A stretch of 64,000 nt of DNA, taken from Lathyrus oleraceus (taxonomy: Eukaryota > Streptophyta > Magnoliopsida > Fabales > Fabaceae). Within the stretch, counting starts at the first letter, position 1. Each line of letters begins with the position of its first letter. The translations under genes and the position numbers were made by a program. The stretch covers positions 427,947,319-428,011,318 of the forward strand of contig NC_066584.1 of the NCBI RefSeq assembly GCF_024323335.1. The letters are read 5' to 3'. Of this stretch, positions 42,916-55,178 are shown in pieces. The notes beneath the pieces were generated by a model. The model did no database searches. It saw nothing but the letters and a program-made list of their open reading frames with translations, and was not told the origin of the DNA.

Positions 42916-43943
42916 ACTGCCGGTGCATTCAAATGCTAGTCAGGTAGCAAAAAGGAACGTGGGATCCTTTTGGTGCAACCAAAACGGCACTAACTCCTTC
43001 ACATTAACCCCATCAGACATCAGAATCCGTTCGGATTCAGGGTCAGGCCCCTCCTCCGGGATCGGTTACTCTCAATCTTTCGATTTGAGCACCTCGAGAT
43101 GTCCTCATCAGGGAACTCAAACTTCCTCGGTTGATAATCCTCAATGGATTGCCGGGCGAGGTAATCAGACAATACACTCCCCTTGATTGCTTTTCGAGCA
43201 GTGTACTGTATATCACATTCGGTCAGAATCACTTGCCATCTCGCAACCCGTTCGGTCGATGCTGACTTCTCAGATATGTACTTGATCAGATCCATCTTGA
43301 AATCCACAAAGCGGTATGAACCAGCATATACTGTCTCAGTCGGCGAGCAGCCTTATGCCAAAGTACAACAAGTTTTTTCGAGCAGTGAATGTATTGTTTC
43401 ACAGTCGATAAACTTTTTGCTAAGGTAAATTGCATGCTCTTTTCGACCAGACTCGTTATGCTGCCCCAGTACACACCTCATAGACCCCTCGAGGGCTGTC
43501 AAGTACCAGATTAATAATTGTTCCTTCCACAGGGAGATGTCAGAATCAGAGGCTCCTGCAACTCATTCTTTTACTTCTCCATGCCCCTTGGCAATCATTA
43601 TTCCACCTGACCGTTTGATCCGTTTTCATACGGGTTCATACGTGGATGTTAGAGGAGATGCGAACCATGACATGTAGTTCAATCTACCTAATAAACCACG
43701 AACCTCTTTTTTGTTCTCGGTTCAGGCATTTCTTGTATTACCTTTTTTTTTTTTTAAAAACAGGATCAACCTCGATTCCTCTCTTACTTACAATAAGCCC
43801 CCAGCAGCTTACCGGCCCGCACTCTGATAGTGCACTTATCTGAATTCAACCTCAGTTTGAATTATCTCAACTGGTCTACTCAGCTTGGCCAGATCTGCCA
43901 GATGCCCCTCTTCTGTTTGGGACTTTGCTATCATGTCATCAAC
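42916..43943 (-). pseudogene. RNase H / connection debris of element 2
   Basis: ORF 43020-43307 reads RVARWQVILTECDIQYTARK and VLSDYLARQSIEDY, the connection/RNase H end. ORF 43286-43474 reads LVEKSMQFTLAKSL and AARRLRQYMLVHTALW. Better preserved than in elements 1 and 3 but frameshifted, with the 13-T run at 43743-43755. 43475-43742 holds the scrambled link to RT. Confidence 0.75.
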
Positions 43944-44588
43944 CTAGCATTCAATTTCATGATGAATCATATCATGAAACAAAGTCACCATGGCTCTCTG
44001 AGAAGTAGCACCGGCGTTCTGCTTCACTAGAGGACAGTCTTCTCTCCATGGTAGCTTGTGCACAACGACATCGGTACCCGACCCTGGCATATCCTGACAC
44101 GACCAGGCAAAAGTATCCACATGCTCTTTCCGCAGGGCTACCATTCTGCTCTCGACTCGCCTCTGAAATGGCCCCAATTTCACTTCCCTTCTGACCTCGG
44201 CGGTGCTTGGAATAACAATCTTAATCCGCTCCTCATGCGGCTGAATCACCTTCTCCTCTTGTTTTAACAACCCGGCTAATTCCAGCATATCAGAATCTTC
44301 TTCGCCTTCTTCTTCGGCATGATAGATCGGATTGTCGAAGTCATATGAGGGTGTAACCAAATTGTTATCAATGAGATCCGGAGGATTATTGTTTTGAAGT
44401 CGGAACGACAAATCAAAAAAGGAAAAAATGAAAACAAACATTGCCATTTTTATTTTTAAAATTGCAAAAATAAATGAAAAACAGGGAACACCGCTTTTAA
44501 TTGAAAAACATCCATTTATTAATGATGCAAAATGTTGCAAAATGAAACATGAGGTGGCCCTTACAATGGACCAATACGTTTCGGGCAA
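43944..44588 (-). pseudogene. RT N-terminal remnant of element 2 with shared deletion and stop at YVDD
   Basis: The minus strand reads DNPIYHAEEEGEEDSDMLEL and HVDTFAWSCQDMPGSGTDVV, the acidic linker and RT start. LPWREDCPLVKQ then joins directly to NAGATSQRAMVTLFHDMIHH (junction 44018/44019), the same deletion as in elements 1 and 3. The Tyr codon of YVDD is replaced by TAG (43944-43946); sequence beyond it (VDDMIAKSQTEEGHL) is still readable. The first ~55 residues of the ORF come from the untranslated spacer. Confidence 0.85.
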
Positions 44589-44664
44589 AACGTATGGCTT
44601 TCATGCAAATAAAACTGAAAAACAGAAATTATTACTCTTCCAGTAGAGTGACAGTGATGATCTG

Positions 44665-45465
44665 TTAGGCCTTCCAGTTCCCTAGTACGCACGCTTTTAT
44701 CCACGACTCCAGCTCACAGTCAATGTCAGTCTCTTCCCCCACCGCACAGACGCGATCTGAATTTTCAGCGATTACACCCACCATCACCTGACCCTGCACC
44801 GGCACGGGATCGGCATTAACATTCAATGACAGTGTAAAATTGAGGGCCTTGGAATCCACCAGATCTTGGACAACATGCTTAAAGGCTCTACAACCCTCAA
44901 TGTTATGCCCAGACGCACCAGAATGGAATTCACACTTGGCGTTCTCATCATAATTAGGTGGCCTCTGATCTGATCTCAATGGAGCTAATGTCCTCAATTG
45001 TACCATTCCGAGATCCATCAACTTCTTGAACAGAAGAGCATACGTCATGGGTGGCCTATCAAAATAACGATCAACCCCCTTTCCTCTCACTTGGTTCCCA
45101 GCTCTCTGTGCTCTCTGTGGAGTTGGCTGATGTTGCTGTCGGACTGACTGATTACTAGCAGGGGTGGTTACCGCAGCAGTGTGATGGTAGTAACGATCCC
45201 TACCGCGTCCTCTCTGGGCATACACAGCACTCGATTCACCCTTATTCTTGCGTTGGTCATTACCAAAGGATTTCTTCGGTCCAGACGACGAAGCGTTTCC
45301 TTGTGTTTCCCCTTTCTTCAGCCAGTCTTCAATCCTCCCCACCTTCTCGGCAATTGCTTTCTGCCCCAAGGCGAACTCTTGCATGACATTGATCAGCTCT
45401 CCCATCTTCTCTTTCAGCTCGAGAATGTCTGTGTTGGGCGGATTCATCATTCCTGTGTCAATCAA
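44665..45465 (-). CDS. Gag remnant of element 2 (266 aa)
   Basis: Starts near NPPNTDILELKEKMGELINV, a short helical N-terminus, then runs through a Gly/Ser/Lys-rich stretch where the capsid domain is deleted, to DRPPMTYALLFKKLMDLGMV and the zinc-knuckle-like CEFHSGASGHNIEGC. It ends CAVGEETDIDCELESWIKAC. Compared with the 453-aa ORF of elements 1 and 3 it lacks the ~165-residue segment with the GWGQI/FGIGYQP linker, so that deletion differs. A pyrimidine tract plus CAG lies just upstream (about 45488-45505), consistent with a spliced start. Intact frame, but unlikely to form a capsid. Confidence 0.7.
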   Translation of the reverse strand: MIDTGMMNPPNTDILELKEKMGELINVMQEFALGQKAIAEKVGRIEDWLKKGETQGNASSSGPKKSFGNDQRKNKGESSAVYAQRGRGRDRYYHHTAAVTTPASNQSVRQQHQPTPQRAQRAGNQVRGKGVDRYFDRPPMTYALLFKKLMDLGMVQLRTLAPLRSDQRPPNYDENAKCEFHSGASGHNIEGCRAFKHVVQDLVDSKALNFTLSLNVNADPVPVQGQVMVGVIAENSDRVCAVGEETDIDCELESWIKACVLGNWKA

Positions 45466-45888
45466 ACAGGTTAGAAACTGACACCTGCAAAACAGAAGAC
45501 AAGTTATTATGGTTCATGCATGAATGCAGTGTTTATCCACATGAGGGACACTCCGTCTTTCGATCCTGGCTTCATCGAGACATATAATAATCCGGTAGCA
45601 ATATTCTGATATTCATCATTTGATTCCCTCATACAGATCAAAGATATATGATTCAGCAAAATACTACCCAACCATGTATGTGTCGTATGAGTGCATACAG
45701 GAAAGCAAATAAAGCTTGAAGATCGATCACTGAATGAAAACAATCATCGCATAGCAAAATGCACAATAAGCGCCATAGTCATACATCAAAGCTGATACAA
45801 CTTAAATATAATCCTCCAGAATCAGAAAGGAAATACAAGTAAGTGAATTCCGTCAACAGGCCTGACGGTAATCCACGCAAAGAAAGGT
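45466..45888 (-). other. Spacer between ORF1 and gag in element 2
   Basis: Non-coding and AT-rich; probably intronic in the gag message, given the acceptor-like sequence just before gag. Its left part (about 45530-45640) matches the sequence that follows the ORF1 deletion junction in elements 1 and 3 (near 7208-7290). Confidence 0.5.
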
Positions 45889-47749
45889 CTATCCTGACGA
45901 GGGTCCCACAGAAGGCCCTATATCATCCACCATCTTCGCAAACTCTGCGGCGAACCTGAGCTCGGTATTCTCCTGCTGTAATCTCCCCACCTCCTTCTGG
46001 TGAATCTTCATCTGTCTGAAATAATGATCTCTCTCAGCCTGATAATGATCTCTTTCAGCAGCGATCTTCACATTCTCTGCTTCTTTGGTCTTCAGCTTTG
46101 CTTCCCACTCAGCAACGAGGATTCTGACTCTGTCGTCCCTCTGATCTCTCACAAGGATTTGCCTCTTCTTCTCATCTTCAATGACCTTTGAAGCTCTAGC
46201 CAATCTCTCCTTGGTGACGTCGTGCTCCTTCGTGGATGACGCTAAGGCTTGGTTGATCTTCCCATAGTAAGCAGTATCCATCTCAAAGCGCCTTGCTTCC
46301 AGGGCATATCGCCTATCCTGATCCTCCATCCTCACTCTGATCTCCTGATTAGACATCTGAATCCAAGCAACACTCATCTCCAATTCAGTCTTCTCTGCTT
46401 GCAACTGATCTCTGGCTCTCTTCATCTCGAGGAATTCTTCCATAGACAGAAGAACACGGACCCTCAATCATAGGACACCAAGGATCACCTCCCGAAAATG
46501 GTAGATGTGTGAGCTCAATCCTCTTCCGAAGCCAATCATCAAATGGAGGAAAAGACATGCTGTTAACCTTGCCAAAAGGAACCTTTCCTTTCCTCTGAAT
46601 GTTACGCCATGACCCAGACACTTGTCTCAACTTGGCCTGATTGCCCTCAGCTGGGAAGTAGAAAGACTCCTGAATCTCACACTCGAGAGGAGGAACCTCC
46701 ATGGCAAACCCCATTTGTCTCCTAAGAAGCGTTGGATTATAATTAATGCAACCCTGAACTCCTATGAGAGGCACATTGGGAAAGCTCCCACAGCTATATA
46801 CGAAATCCCTTCCAGTCAGTCCGTTATGAGTCCAAGCTATGTCAGTGGCTCGCAAACCCATCAACCTGACCGACCACTTGACCGTAGGATCAAGAGCAGC
46901 AAAAGCACCTCGGGAAGGCAAATACCCCATAAACCACTTGAATAACAGTTGAGCACAACACTGGATCAATCCACCACGCCGCTTCTCGTTCCTGTTATGA
47001 ACCGAGTAATAAACATCTCCGATCAGAGTAGGAATAGGGTTCTTCTGTATGAATAATCTGATGGCATTATGGTCCACAAAACTCTTTTGATTAGGAAACA
47101 GGATGGTCCCATAAATGCTCACAGCAATAACAGCACAGACCGTCTCCCAATTACCCGCAGCAGCATGTTCCTTGGCCTTGGCCTCCAAGAAACTCAAATG
47201 AAAACCCGGTAATTTTCCTTTCTCCTTCAAACCCTCCTTGGTCACGTCCGGGCTCAAATAAAGAGCACGAGAAATCTCCATAACAACAGGCTCCACCTTA
47301 GTGGCAAAGAAAGGAATCTGATCTCGGATCTGAATACCCAGGATGCTAGCATAATCCTCCATCAGAGGCCCCAACAAGTAGTCCGGGAACACAAAAGATC
47401 TCAAACCCGGGTCATAGAACTGGAGAAGAGTATGAATAACGCTCTTGTCACTGTCTGTGAGCCTGAAAACCAGCTTCAGAATACTACCGTATGCCTCACG
47501 GAACATCCCCACATGGTCAGGTGTAATCAATGCTATCATATCTCTCAACTCATCAATCTCTGGGTTGAAGAAACTGTAGACAACATCGTCTTTCAAACCG
47601 GTCCTCATGTCTGAGCAAAGAAGTCTCTCAACCAGGATCTCGATCAAAAATGTCCCTGCATATGGATAAACATGTTTTAGATGCAGGTAAATGCAAAATG
47701 CGAATGATGCTGATGAATGAATGCAATGCATTGCCATCCTCCAAGTCAT
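45889..47749 (-). pseudogene. Ogre ORF1 protein, split by one frameshift
   Basis: Two overlapping minus-strand ORFs. 46385-47749 (454 aa) has the Ogre-specific ORF1 domain: LLQFYDPGLRSFVFPDYLLG, GPLMEDYASILGI, PGFHLSFLEAKAKEHAAAGN, LFKWFMGYLPSRGAF and a C-terminal LRKRIELTHLPF. 45889-46467 (192 aa) is a long charged coiled coil (EEFLEMKRARDQLQAEKTEL to VGRLQQENTELRFA). The frame change lies between 46385 and 46467, so ancestrally they were probably one ~640-aa protein. The first ~30 residues are likely 5' UTR or intron; an acceptor-like TATGCAG lies near 47656. ORF1 is diagnostic of Ogre and of unknown function. Confidence 0.82.
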
Positions 47750-48635
47750 CTGATCATCTGTTGCTCTGAGTCACAGCCCTGATCTCTGAACTGATCATAA
47801 CCATCTGAAGGAAAATGTAACCACAAATCCACCTCAAGGGTTCAGAAATAAACGGAACTGAAAGATACACCATCATCATCATCAGCCAATCTCTGAGCAG
47901 ATAACCTAAATCCTCTGAATCGGCCCGGGGAATCCTGAAATAAACGGATCCCCGCTGATAAATAACACGGACAGAACTCCGGCGTCTCAGAAATAAATGC
48001 CCCTAAATCCGACTTATAAATAGGACTCTGGTCAACGGAACCATCAGTCAACATCAAAGTCACCATCTGCACATGCACCTGTATGGATCACCCTCCCCTC
48101 ATAGGTAAATTCTAATCAGGTCATCCTAAGGCGGATAATAGTCTCGACAATCGGACAAATATACTCAATGGGTTTGCCCTTTCGGGTGTGCCATTGTAGC
48201 TCCCTTAAGATCGTCTAAACCAAAGATCCGGGAAATGATCGGTCACCAGAGTCAATAGTTCAAAAGAGGTGACTCAACCAAAGTGGAACCCCACAAAGGA
48301 AGAGCACTCAAATGAACCTCGTCCGGCTTGTGGTATGTCACGTTACAACAATATGCTGATAAAGCAAATGAGGAACGTGAGACCACACTAATCCTAGGTG
48401 TATACTCGGGCCTGGGTTTTAGCCCCACTCAGAACACCCACCCCAAAACAGCGGAATCACCTGCACAGAGGACGGCGACATGATAGTATGATGCATGCAA
48501 ATATTTATGCAAATATATACACAGTCAGAATAATAAATGCAATAAATAAAGCAACACAAGCAACCTAAACTATCCTAGAACGCTAGGAGAGACTCGCTTA
48601 GGGAAGATGGACCAGCAACAGGTCAACTTCTATAA
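47750..48635 (-). other. 5' UTR of element 2
   Basis: Homologous to 6156-7150 of element 1 and non-coding. It has a single copy of the GGATCCGTTTATTTC block (47925-47968) that is duplicated in elements 1 and 3. Confidence 0.65.
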
Positions 48636-48653
48636 TCCCCAGCAGAGTCGCCA
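48636..48653 (-). promoter_or_regulatory. Primer binding site of element 2, tRNA-Arg type
   Basis: The plus strand reads TCCCCAGCAGAGTCGCCA, the reverse complement of the tRNA-Arg-type PBS, separated by 2 nt from the LTR end at 48656. Confidence 0.88.
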
Positions 48654-48655
48654 GC

Positions 48656-48975
48656 TGTCGCATCCGCGAAAAACAACCGGCGGGCTAAAACAAAACAACA
48701 CAGAGCCGTCACCGTGCGTTATTTATCCCAAAAGAGGGAAAGGAAACGCTCGAAGTAAACCTGGAAAGGACATGGTCTCGCGACCAAAGAGAATGGGATC
48801 GGGAGTCGGTTATGCGAAGGGAAGGTATTAGCACCCCTACGCATCCGTCGTACTCGACGGGATCCACGCTCAAAAGATAGAAAAAGGTTGCTAAAACAAA
48901 CATCACACACACACACTGAAGACAACACAGGTGGGATAAGAGGGGAGAGGGCTCGCTAGGACATCGCGTCCTATG
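48656..48975 (-). repeat. 5' LTR of element 2 (terminal 320 bp before element 3)
   Basis: Begins TGTCGCATCC on the plus strand and matches 29681-30000. It contains the CCGTCG-type hairpin at 48845-48860. It is cut at CTATG (48971-48975), within the second hairpin module, between hairpins B and A, by element 3; the rest should reappear past the right edge. Confidence 0.88.
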
Positions 48976-51900
48976 TGTAACACCTCAAAATTTGCCCTCC
49001 TCTCTTGGGACTAGCATTATCATATTGCATACATTTTTAGGTCATTAGGCATTTCATGTTGCATATCATATGGTTACATTGTGCAAGCCATCTTCCCAAG
49101 TCTTGATCAGGAGATGAGGAAGTCAAAGGTGCAAGCCAGGGTTTTATTGATTGATCATGGGCCATCTGAGGATTGGGCTGTGAATCAGGGTTTCATGATT
49201 CTCAAAGGATATTGGTCTTCACTTTGATTGCAATGATACATCATCATCATCATGGTTTGGTGTCATCAGGAGATTGAAGAAGATTCCTTGAGATTAGGGT
49301 TTTGACCACTGGTCAACCCTAATCAGTTGTATTGGGCCAATCAGGGCATAATCAGAAGATGAGGTTTGTGATGGAGATGAGGATCATTTTGTGATTATAT
49401 TGTGCTTATTGATGCTAGGGTTGCACCCTTGAGCCATTTCAGTTGAAGATTGGGGCTTAATTTGACCTATGCATTGCCAATTTCATCTATCAGTTGAAAA
49501 GTCAACTGTGGTCAACTGTACATGATCTGATGGATTTGGAGGTGGAAATGAGTTGGATACACTTCATTCATGTTGGAACAAGTGTTATATGACATCTCAA
49601 AGCTTAAGAATGAAGAAAATCAAGTCAGGACAAAAACTGCCAAAAATAGAAAGTGACTTGTAATGGAAGTTTCCAAAAATGGAAAGTTTTGGACCTCAAA
49701 GCCACGTGTCCAAGGAAGCTTCAAAGGAAAATTTGTTCAACATGAAAGTTGTAGATCTTGTTCTCACCTTTCCAAAAAGTCCAAGAACTTGAAAATCCAA
49801 TGTATGGTTGGAAAGTTATGGCTCAGTGAAATTCAAAAATGACCCGTAATCAGGAGGCCATAATTTCCACATACTTTGTCCAAATTGCAAGTTCTTTATA
49901 TGCACAAACTCCATTTAACATGTACTTTGAGGGTGCATAATTGGATTTTCCCAAAAGTGGCCAAGGCAAAAAGTCACTTTTCAACTGGACAGCTGAATTG
50001 GACCAGGGGCAAAATTGTCCAACTCTCAAAATAATTGGAATTTTTGAATGGGACTTTTTCCAACACCTCAGGAATGGCATTTTGAGCTTGTTTGAATCAT
50101 CACTTTGTGGCCAAAGCATATGGTTTGAGTTTTGGTTTGAAAAATGAAATGGTGAAAATTGGACATTTTGCATTCACATGTGAATTTGAGAATGGAGCAA
50201 CCAATAAGCATGGGACAAGTTTCTATGGTTCACATGTGTCATTTGGAGATTGCATGAGCTGTCAAAACAGCTGGCATGAGCTGGCATAGTGTATTTACAT
50301 TTTTGCCCTTGTTTACAAATTGCCATTTTCACTAACTATGCCAAATTGGTTAATTACATGATTAGTGATGGATTAGTGCAATGTATATAAACCAAATCAC
50401 TTCCTAATCATAACAGAACACACATTTCCCAAGATTGGATCTAAAACTCATCAAATTCTCTCAAAAACTCAAGAACTCATCAAGAGCAAATTGGATCGAA
50501 ACTCTCTCATTTCTTCACCAAATCGTGTGATTTTTGTTGCTTCAATCCCTATTCCCCTTCCTCTAGATCTGTTTTGATAGTTTGGAAAGAAAGGAATACG
50601 AAATGGTGGCTGTCCAAAAGTGCCTCATCAATGGCGAAACTCGAATTCAAGCACTAGAAGCGATCCGGACTTGAAGCAAGCGCATCAAACATCTTCCTCA
50701 TCATCCTTCTTTGACTGTTTGGAAGAAAAGCGAGCAAAGGATGTCGAATTCAGCACTGCCATAGCCGGTAACTCGAAAATTCGAATCTCATGTTTTGATC
50801 TATTGATATATGCTTTGTGTAGAGTGTTTCATGTAGAGCATGGTGATACCTTTGATTTTGTGAATGGATGACTAGGTAGGAAGAAATCTGGATTTTAAGA
50901 TATGAACATAAACCCTAACTTCTTCGATTTGCACGATTTAGGAACTTTTAGCCAAAAATAAGTTAATATTCGTGTTGTGTGTACTCAGACGGTTCTAACG
51001 GTTATTTGTTTGCTTGTTTTGGTGATGATTTGAGAAATCCATGTACTTGCGTGTTCTTGAGTTGGCTGGGTTGAAGACGATGAAGAAACGATGTTTGATC
51101 TGAAATTCGTTTTGAATTTTCAAATAATGTGTTTCCCTCCCCCGCGTTTCTGTATTTACAGGAATGCCACTGTAGTTTTAAGTTAATTATAATTAATTCT
51201 AAAAAATGTTAAAAAAATCATTAACACATGAAATAATTCATAAAAAATTGTAGAAAAAACAGAAAAATGTGGAAATTGTTGTGTTGACTTTGTTGTTGAG
51301 TGTAGAATTTTTTTGACCTATTGGTCAAAGTTGTGCATGGCAAAAATATTGTTTGACCTAGGCTTGTTTCACATGTATCCATTTTTGCTACATTCTACCA
51401 TTTGGTTCATGAAATGCTCATAGTGTTGAATAAATTCTTGAAAATTTTTATGATGATTCTTGACTGATTGATGCTCATTTCCATGTAAATTTCATGAATT
51501 TTTGATACCTGGTCATTGAGCAGCAAATTATGGAACTTAGGTGTGACAATTTGTGTCACACCTCTTGATGTCAACTTGCTGGATTTAATTGAGTGGTCTA
51601 TACTTGTTAGAATGAAATGAAATTTTGCATGGTGAATCATTAACATGTTAAGATGCTTTGTGAATTTTTGTGGAATTTTACATTGCATTTTCAAATTGAT
51701 TGTGATTTTTCATTTCTGGTGGTCATTTGTGCAAGCTTGTATGACATATGTTGGTAGATTGATTGAGAAATGCTCATATGGTATTGTATAAACATGAAAT
51801 TTGGCATGCTTGTAATAGACACATTGTGTGACATTCCTGTTTTGGTCTCATCCATTTCTTTTTTGTTCTCATTGAGTTATGAATTTTTGAAGTGGCTGCA

Positions 51901-54021
51901 TGTATTGATGTTGTGATTTGGAGCATGTTATTGTGTCTGTTTTTGTTGATTTTCATTGACATGGTTCCATTTGCCCAATTGAGCTCAAATTTGACATGGT
52001 AGACCTTGAATACCCCCTGTTTAGGTGTAATTAATTTGAGAATTTTTGGATTTGTTTTGATGTGGATTTGAATGCAATAGTTCTGTTTATATGCTTGGTG
52101 CCTCATTTGGACTAGTTTGCCTTATTTTGTGTATAGCATGAACATGATGAATGATATAAACATGAGACCAATGATGTTTGCTCTTGTTTGACATTAATTT
52201 GAGTTTGGTTGGTGAATACCTTGCTGTTTAGGAATTTTTATTGCCTTTGGACCCTAGGCTTAGCCTAGTGGTCTAGTTGCTAATGTTTGCTTGATTTTTC
52301 AGGATCAAAGGCATAATGCACATGGAGAATGATCCAAATCTATTTTAATTGATGTTGTTGATGTTGGTACACTAACATAACATTGTTTTGTAGGTTTTGA
52401 AGCTTGGGCTTAAGCTTTGAGCTTGCTTTGTTGTGCATTGATTTGTATAGTTTGATTGATTGAACACTTGCTGTTTGGTTTTGTCTGTCTGAATACTAAC
52501 TGTGTTTGACTGTTTCCAGGTACTTTTAGTTGCTCAGTTCCTTGTGAACTTTTGCTTTGCTTTGCTTAAGCAACTTGCATAGAGGTATAACTCTCTAACT
52601 TCATGTAGTCTGGAGACCCGGCTGTTACCGGGCCGGGCAAATAAATGTCTGAAGTCCTCCTTAAGAGGCAATGATTGTGGTTGTTTATTTTTAAGCCCAA
52701 GCAGGTGAAAGTCCTTTAAATAAGGCAATTGGTGGAAGGTAGGGGTATGCAGCCTACCCCCCACTATTCAGTTGAGTCTTCTCCTTGCTCCCATTACATG
52801 GTTGTAGCATTGAGATCCTAGCCCAAGATCTGTGCAGTACACATTGTGTCTGAGTCATCGAGTATAAAAGGGTTCCCCCATTCTGGACCCATGCTCATTT
52901 GTCAGAAGCTCTCCCTGGTTAGGGATAAGAGCTGTGAGGTCTGATCCTCACTTCATCCTTTCATCTGCTTCACCTTAGCCTCGTAATGGCAAGGTTAAGA
53001 GCAAACACAGCCCGTACAGACGACTTGCTGAGGCAGTCAAACCTATTGTGTGAGCCCCTTGTTTTGGCTATAGTGCGTGCTCTGTGAATCTCTGATTGAC
53101 ATGCTTGTTTGAGATGCCTGTTCTCATTTGATATATGTTGTATGCTTGTGTGCTAGCTTCTTTCCTGGTTAGGTTAGTTTGCTTATGCAAGTAGGATAGA
53201 AAACCGAACTTAGGGTAAGCGATGCATGACAACATTAGGCTCGAGTCTCAGCTCCCTAGTGTCGTGTTTTCCCCTCGGTTTCTGGTTAGCAATTTAGTCC
53301 CTTTCAGGGGAACTACATCGCCCTGATCCTTGTTCCAGACAAGGTATGTAGGCAGGTGGTCGTGCGAGACCACTCCGGGCAACCTTTTCCTTTTTTGGCG
53401 TGCGTTTACTTGTTATCTGATTGTGTTTTGGCTCGGATGCCGATGTAAGTCCAGGATTGGCTGTCGGGCTCCACGTTTGCCCTTTTGATTGTGTGCTTGG
53501 CTCGGATGCCGACGTAAGCCCAGTGATTGGCTGTCGGGCTCCTCGTTTGCCCTTTTGATTGTGTTTTGGTTCGGATGCCGACGTAATTCCATCCAGTGGT
53601 TGTCGGGCTCCATGTTTGCCACCCTTGCTTGTTTGTGTGTTTTGTGTTGTTTGGCGTGCGTAAGCCGAACTACAGAGGCTCTGATTCTTGTTCCAGACAA
53701 GATATGTAGGCATAAGGTGCGATACCTTATCGAGCCCGTTTCTCCTAACCCCACCTGCGTTCCCTTGTGTGTGTGTGATGTTTAGCAACCTTTTCTTTAT
53801 TCTAGGACGTGGATCCCGTCGAGTACGACGGACGTGAGGGGTGCTAATACCTTCCCCTTGCGTAACCGACTCCCTTACCCTTTCTCTCTGGTCGCAAGAC
53901 CATTTCCTTTCCAGGTTTCTCTGAGCGTTTCCTTTCCCTATCTTGGGATAAATAACGCGCAGTGGCGGCTCTGTGTGTTTTTATTTTTAGCTCGCCGGTT
54001 GATTTTTCGCAGGATGCGACA
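48976..54021 (+). repeat. 5' LTR of element 3
   Basis: Same layout as the element 1 LTR, roughly 85% alike by eye at its start. W-box palindrome 49292-49324, TATA-like near 50385, W-box pair near 51314, inverted repeat 51539-51563. Hairpins: CCTTG-TTCCAGA-CAAGG 53328-53344, GTGGTC/GACCAC 53356-53373, three ~67-bp units about 53430-53625, TCTTG/CAAGA 53686-53702 and TAAGGT/ACCTTA 53713-53729. The GNRA loop near 53889-53902 is GCAA instead of GCGA. Confidence 0.92.
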
Positions 54022-54023
54022 GC

Positions 54024-54041
54024 TGGCGACTCTGCTGGGGA
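54024..54041 (+). promoter_or_regulatory. Primer binding site of element 3, tRNA-Arg type
   Basis: TGGCGACTCTGCTGGGGA, two bases after the LTR end; only the bases beyond it differ from element 1. Confidence 0.88.
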
Positions 54042-55178
54042 CCCTGATGTAGACCTATGCTGGTCCATCGTCCCTAAGCGAGTCCTTCCTAGCGTTCTAG
54101 GATAGTTTAGGTTGCTTGTTTTGTGTTATTCATTGCATTTATTATTCTAACCACTGTGTATATATTTGCATTAATGTCTGCATGCATCATACTATTATGT
54201 TGTTGCCGTCCTCTGTGCAGGTGGTTCCTCTGTTTAGGGTGGGTGTTCTGAGTGGGGGCTAAAACCCAGGCCCGAGTATACACCTAGGATTAGTGTGGGT
54301 CTCACGTTCCTCATTTGCTAAATCAGCATGATGTTGCAACGTGACATACCACAAGCCGGACGAGGTTCAGTCGATAGTGCTTTCCATTGTGGAATATTTC
54401 ACTTTGGCCTAGTTACTTCTTCTGAGCTATTGACTCTGGTGACCGATCATTTCCCGGATTTTTGGTTTAGACGATCTTAAGGGAGCTACAATGGCACACC
54501 CGAAAGGGCAAACCCATTGAGTATCTCTGCCCGATTGTCGAGATTATTATCCGCCTTAGGATAACCTGTTTAGAATTTACCTGTGAGGGGAGGGTGATTC
54601 ATTCAGATGCATGATCAAATGGACTCAGATGGTGACTTTTTGATCTGTGGTTCAGAGACATATTTATAAGTCGGATTTATGGTCATTTATTGTCGTGACG
54701 CCGGAGTGCTGTCCGTTGATTTATCAGTGGGGATCCGTTTATTTCAGGATTCCCCGGGCCGAGATATTTATCAGTGGGGATCCGTTTATTTCAGGATTCC
54801 CCGGGCCGATTCAGATGGTGGTGGTGTGTCTGCTCAGAGACCAGTGATGATGATGATGTATCTGTCTTCCGCTTATTTCGGAACCCGTGGGTCAGATTGG
54901 TTACATTTCTCCTCAGATGGTAATGATCAGTCCAGAGGCCAGATTCAGTACAGAGGATCTGATGACTTGGAGGATGGCAACCCAGTGCATTGCATACATC
55001 TGCATCATTCTCATTTTGCATTCATCCGCACTCAAACTCACGTCTAGCCATATGGGGAGTATTATTGATTGAGAATCTGGTTGAGAGACATCTGAATGTC
55101 AGAATGTTATTGGTGAAATATTATCTGTCTCGATGAAACCAGGATCAAAAGACAGAATCTTCCTCATATGGATAGACG
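54042..55178 (+). other. 5' UTR of element 3
   Basis: Almost the same as 6156-7296, including the ~45-bp duplication (about 54722-54813) and the ORF1 deletion junction (near 55089). No coding sequence. Confidence 0.65.

Larger units (their letters stand above)
29681..48975 (-). mobile_element. Element 2: minus-strand Ogre-type element, interrupted twice
   Basis: 3' LTR 29681-30638 plus 35604-39637, internal region 39638-48655, 5' LTR from 48656 continuing beyond element 3. It keeps ORF1 upstream of gag (in two frames), which elements 1 and 3 have lost, but shares with them the RT, capsid, protease and integrase-core deletions. The two LTR ends that can be compared (29681-30000 and 48656-48975) differ at about four positions in 320, more than the LTR pairs of elements 1 and 3. 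That fits its being the oldest Ogre copy here and the host of two later insertions. Confidence 0.9.
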
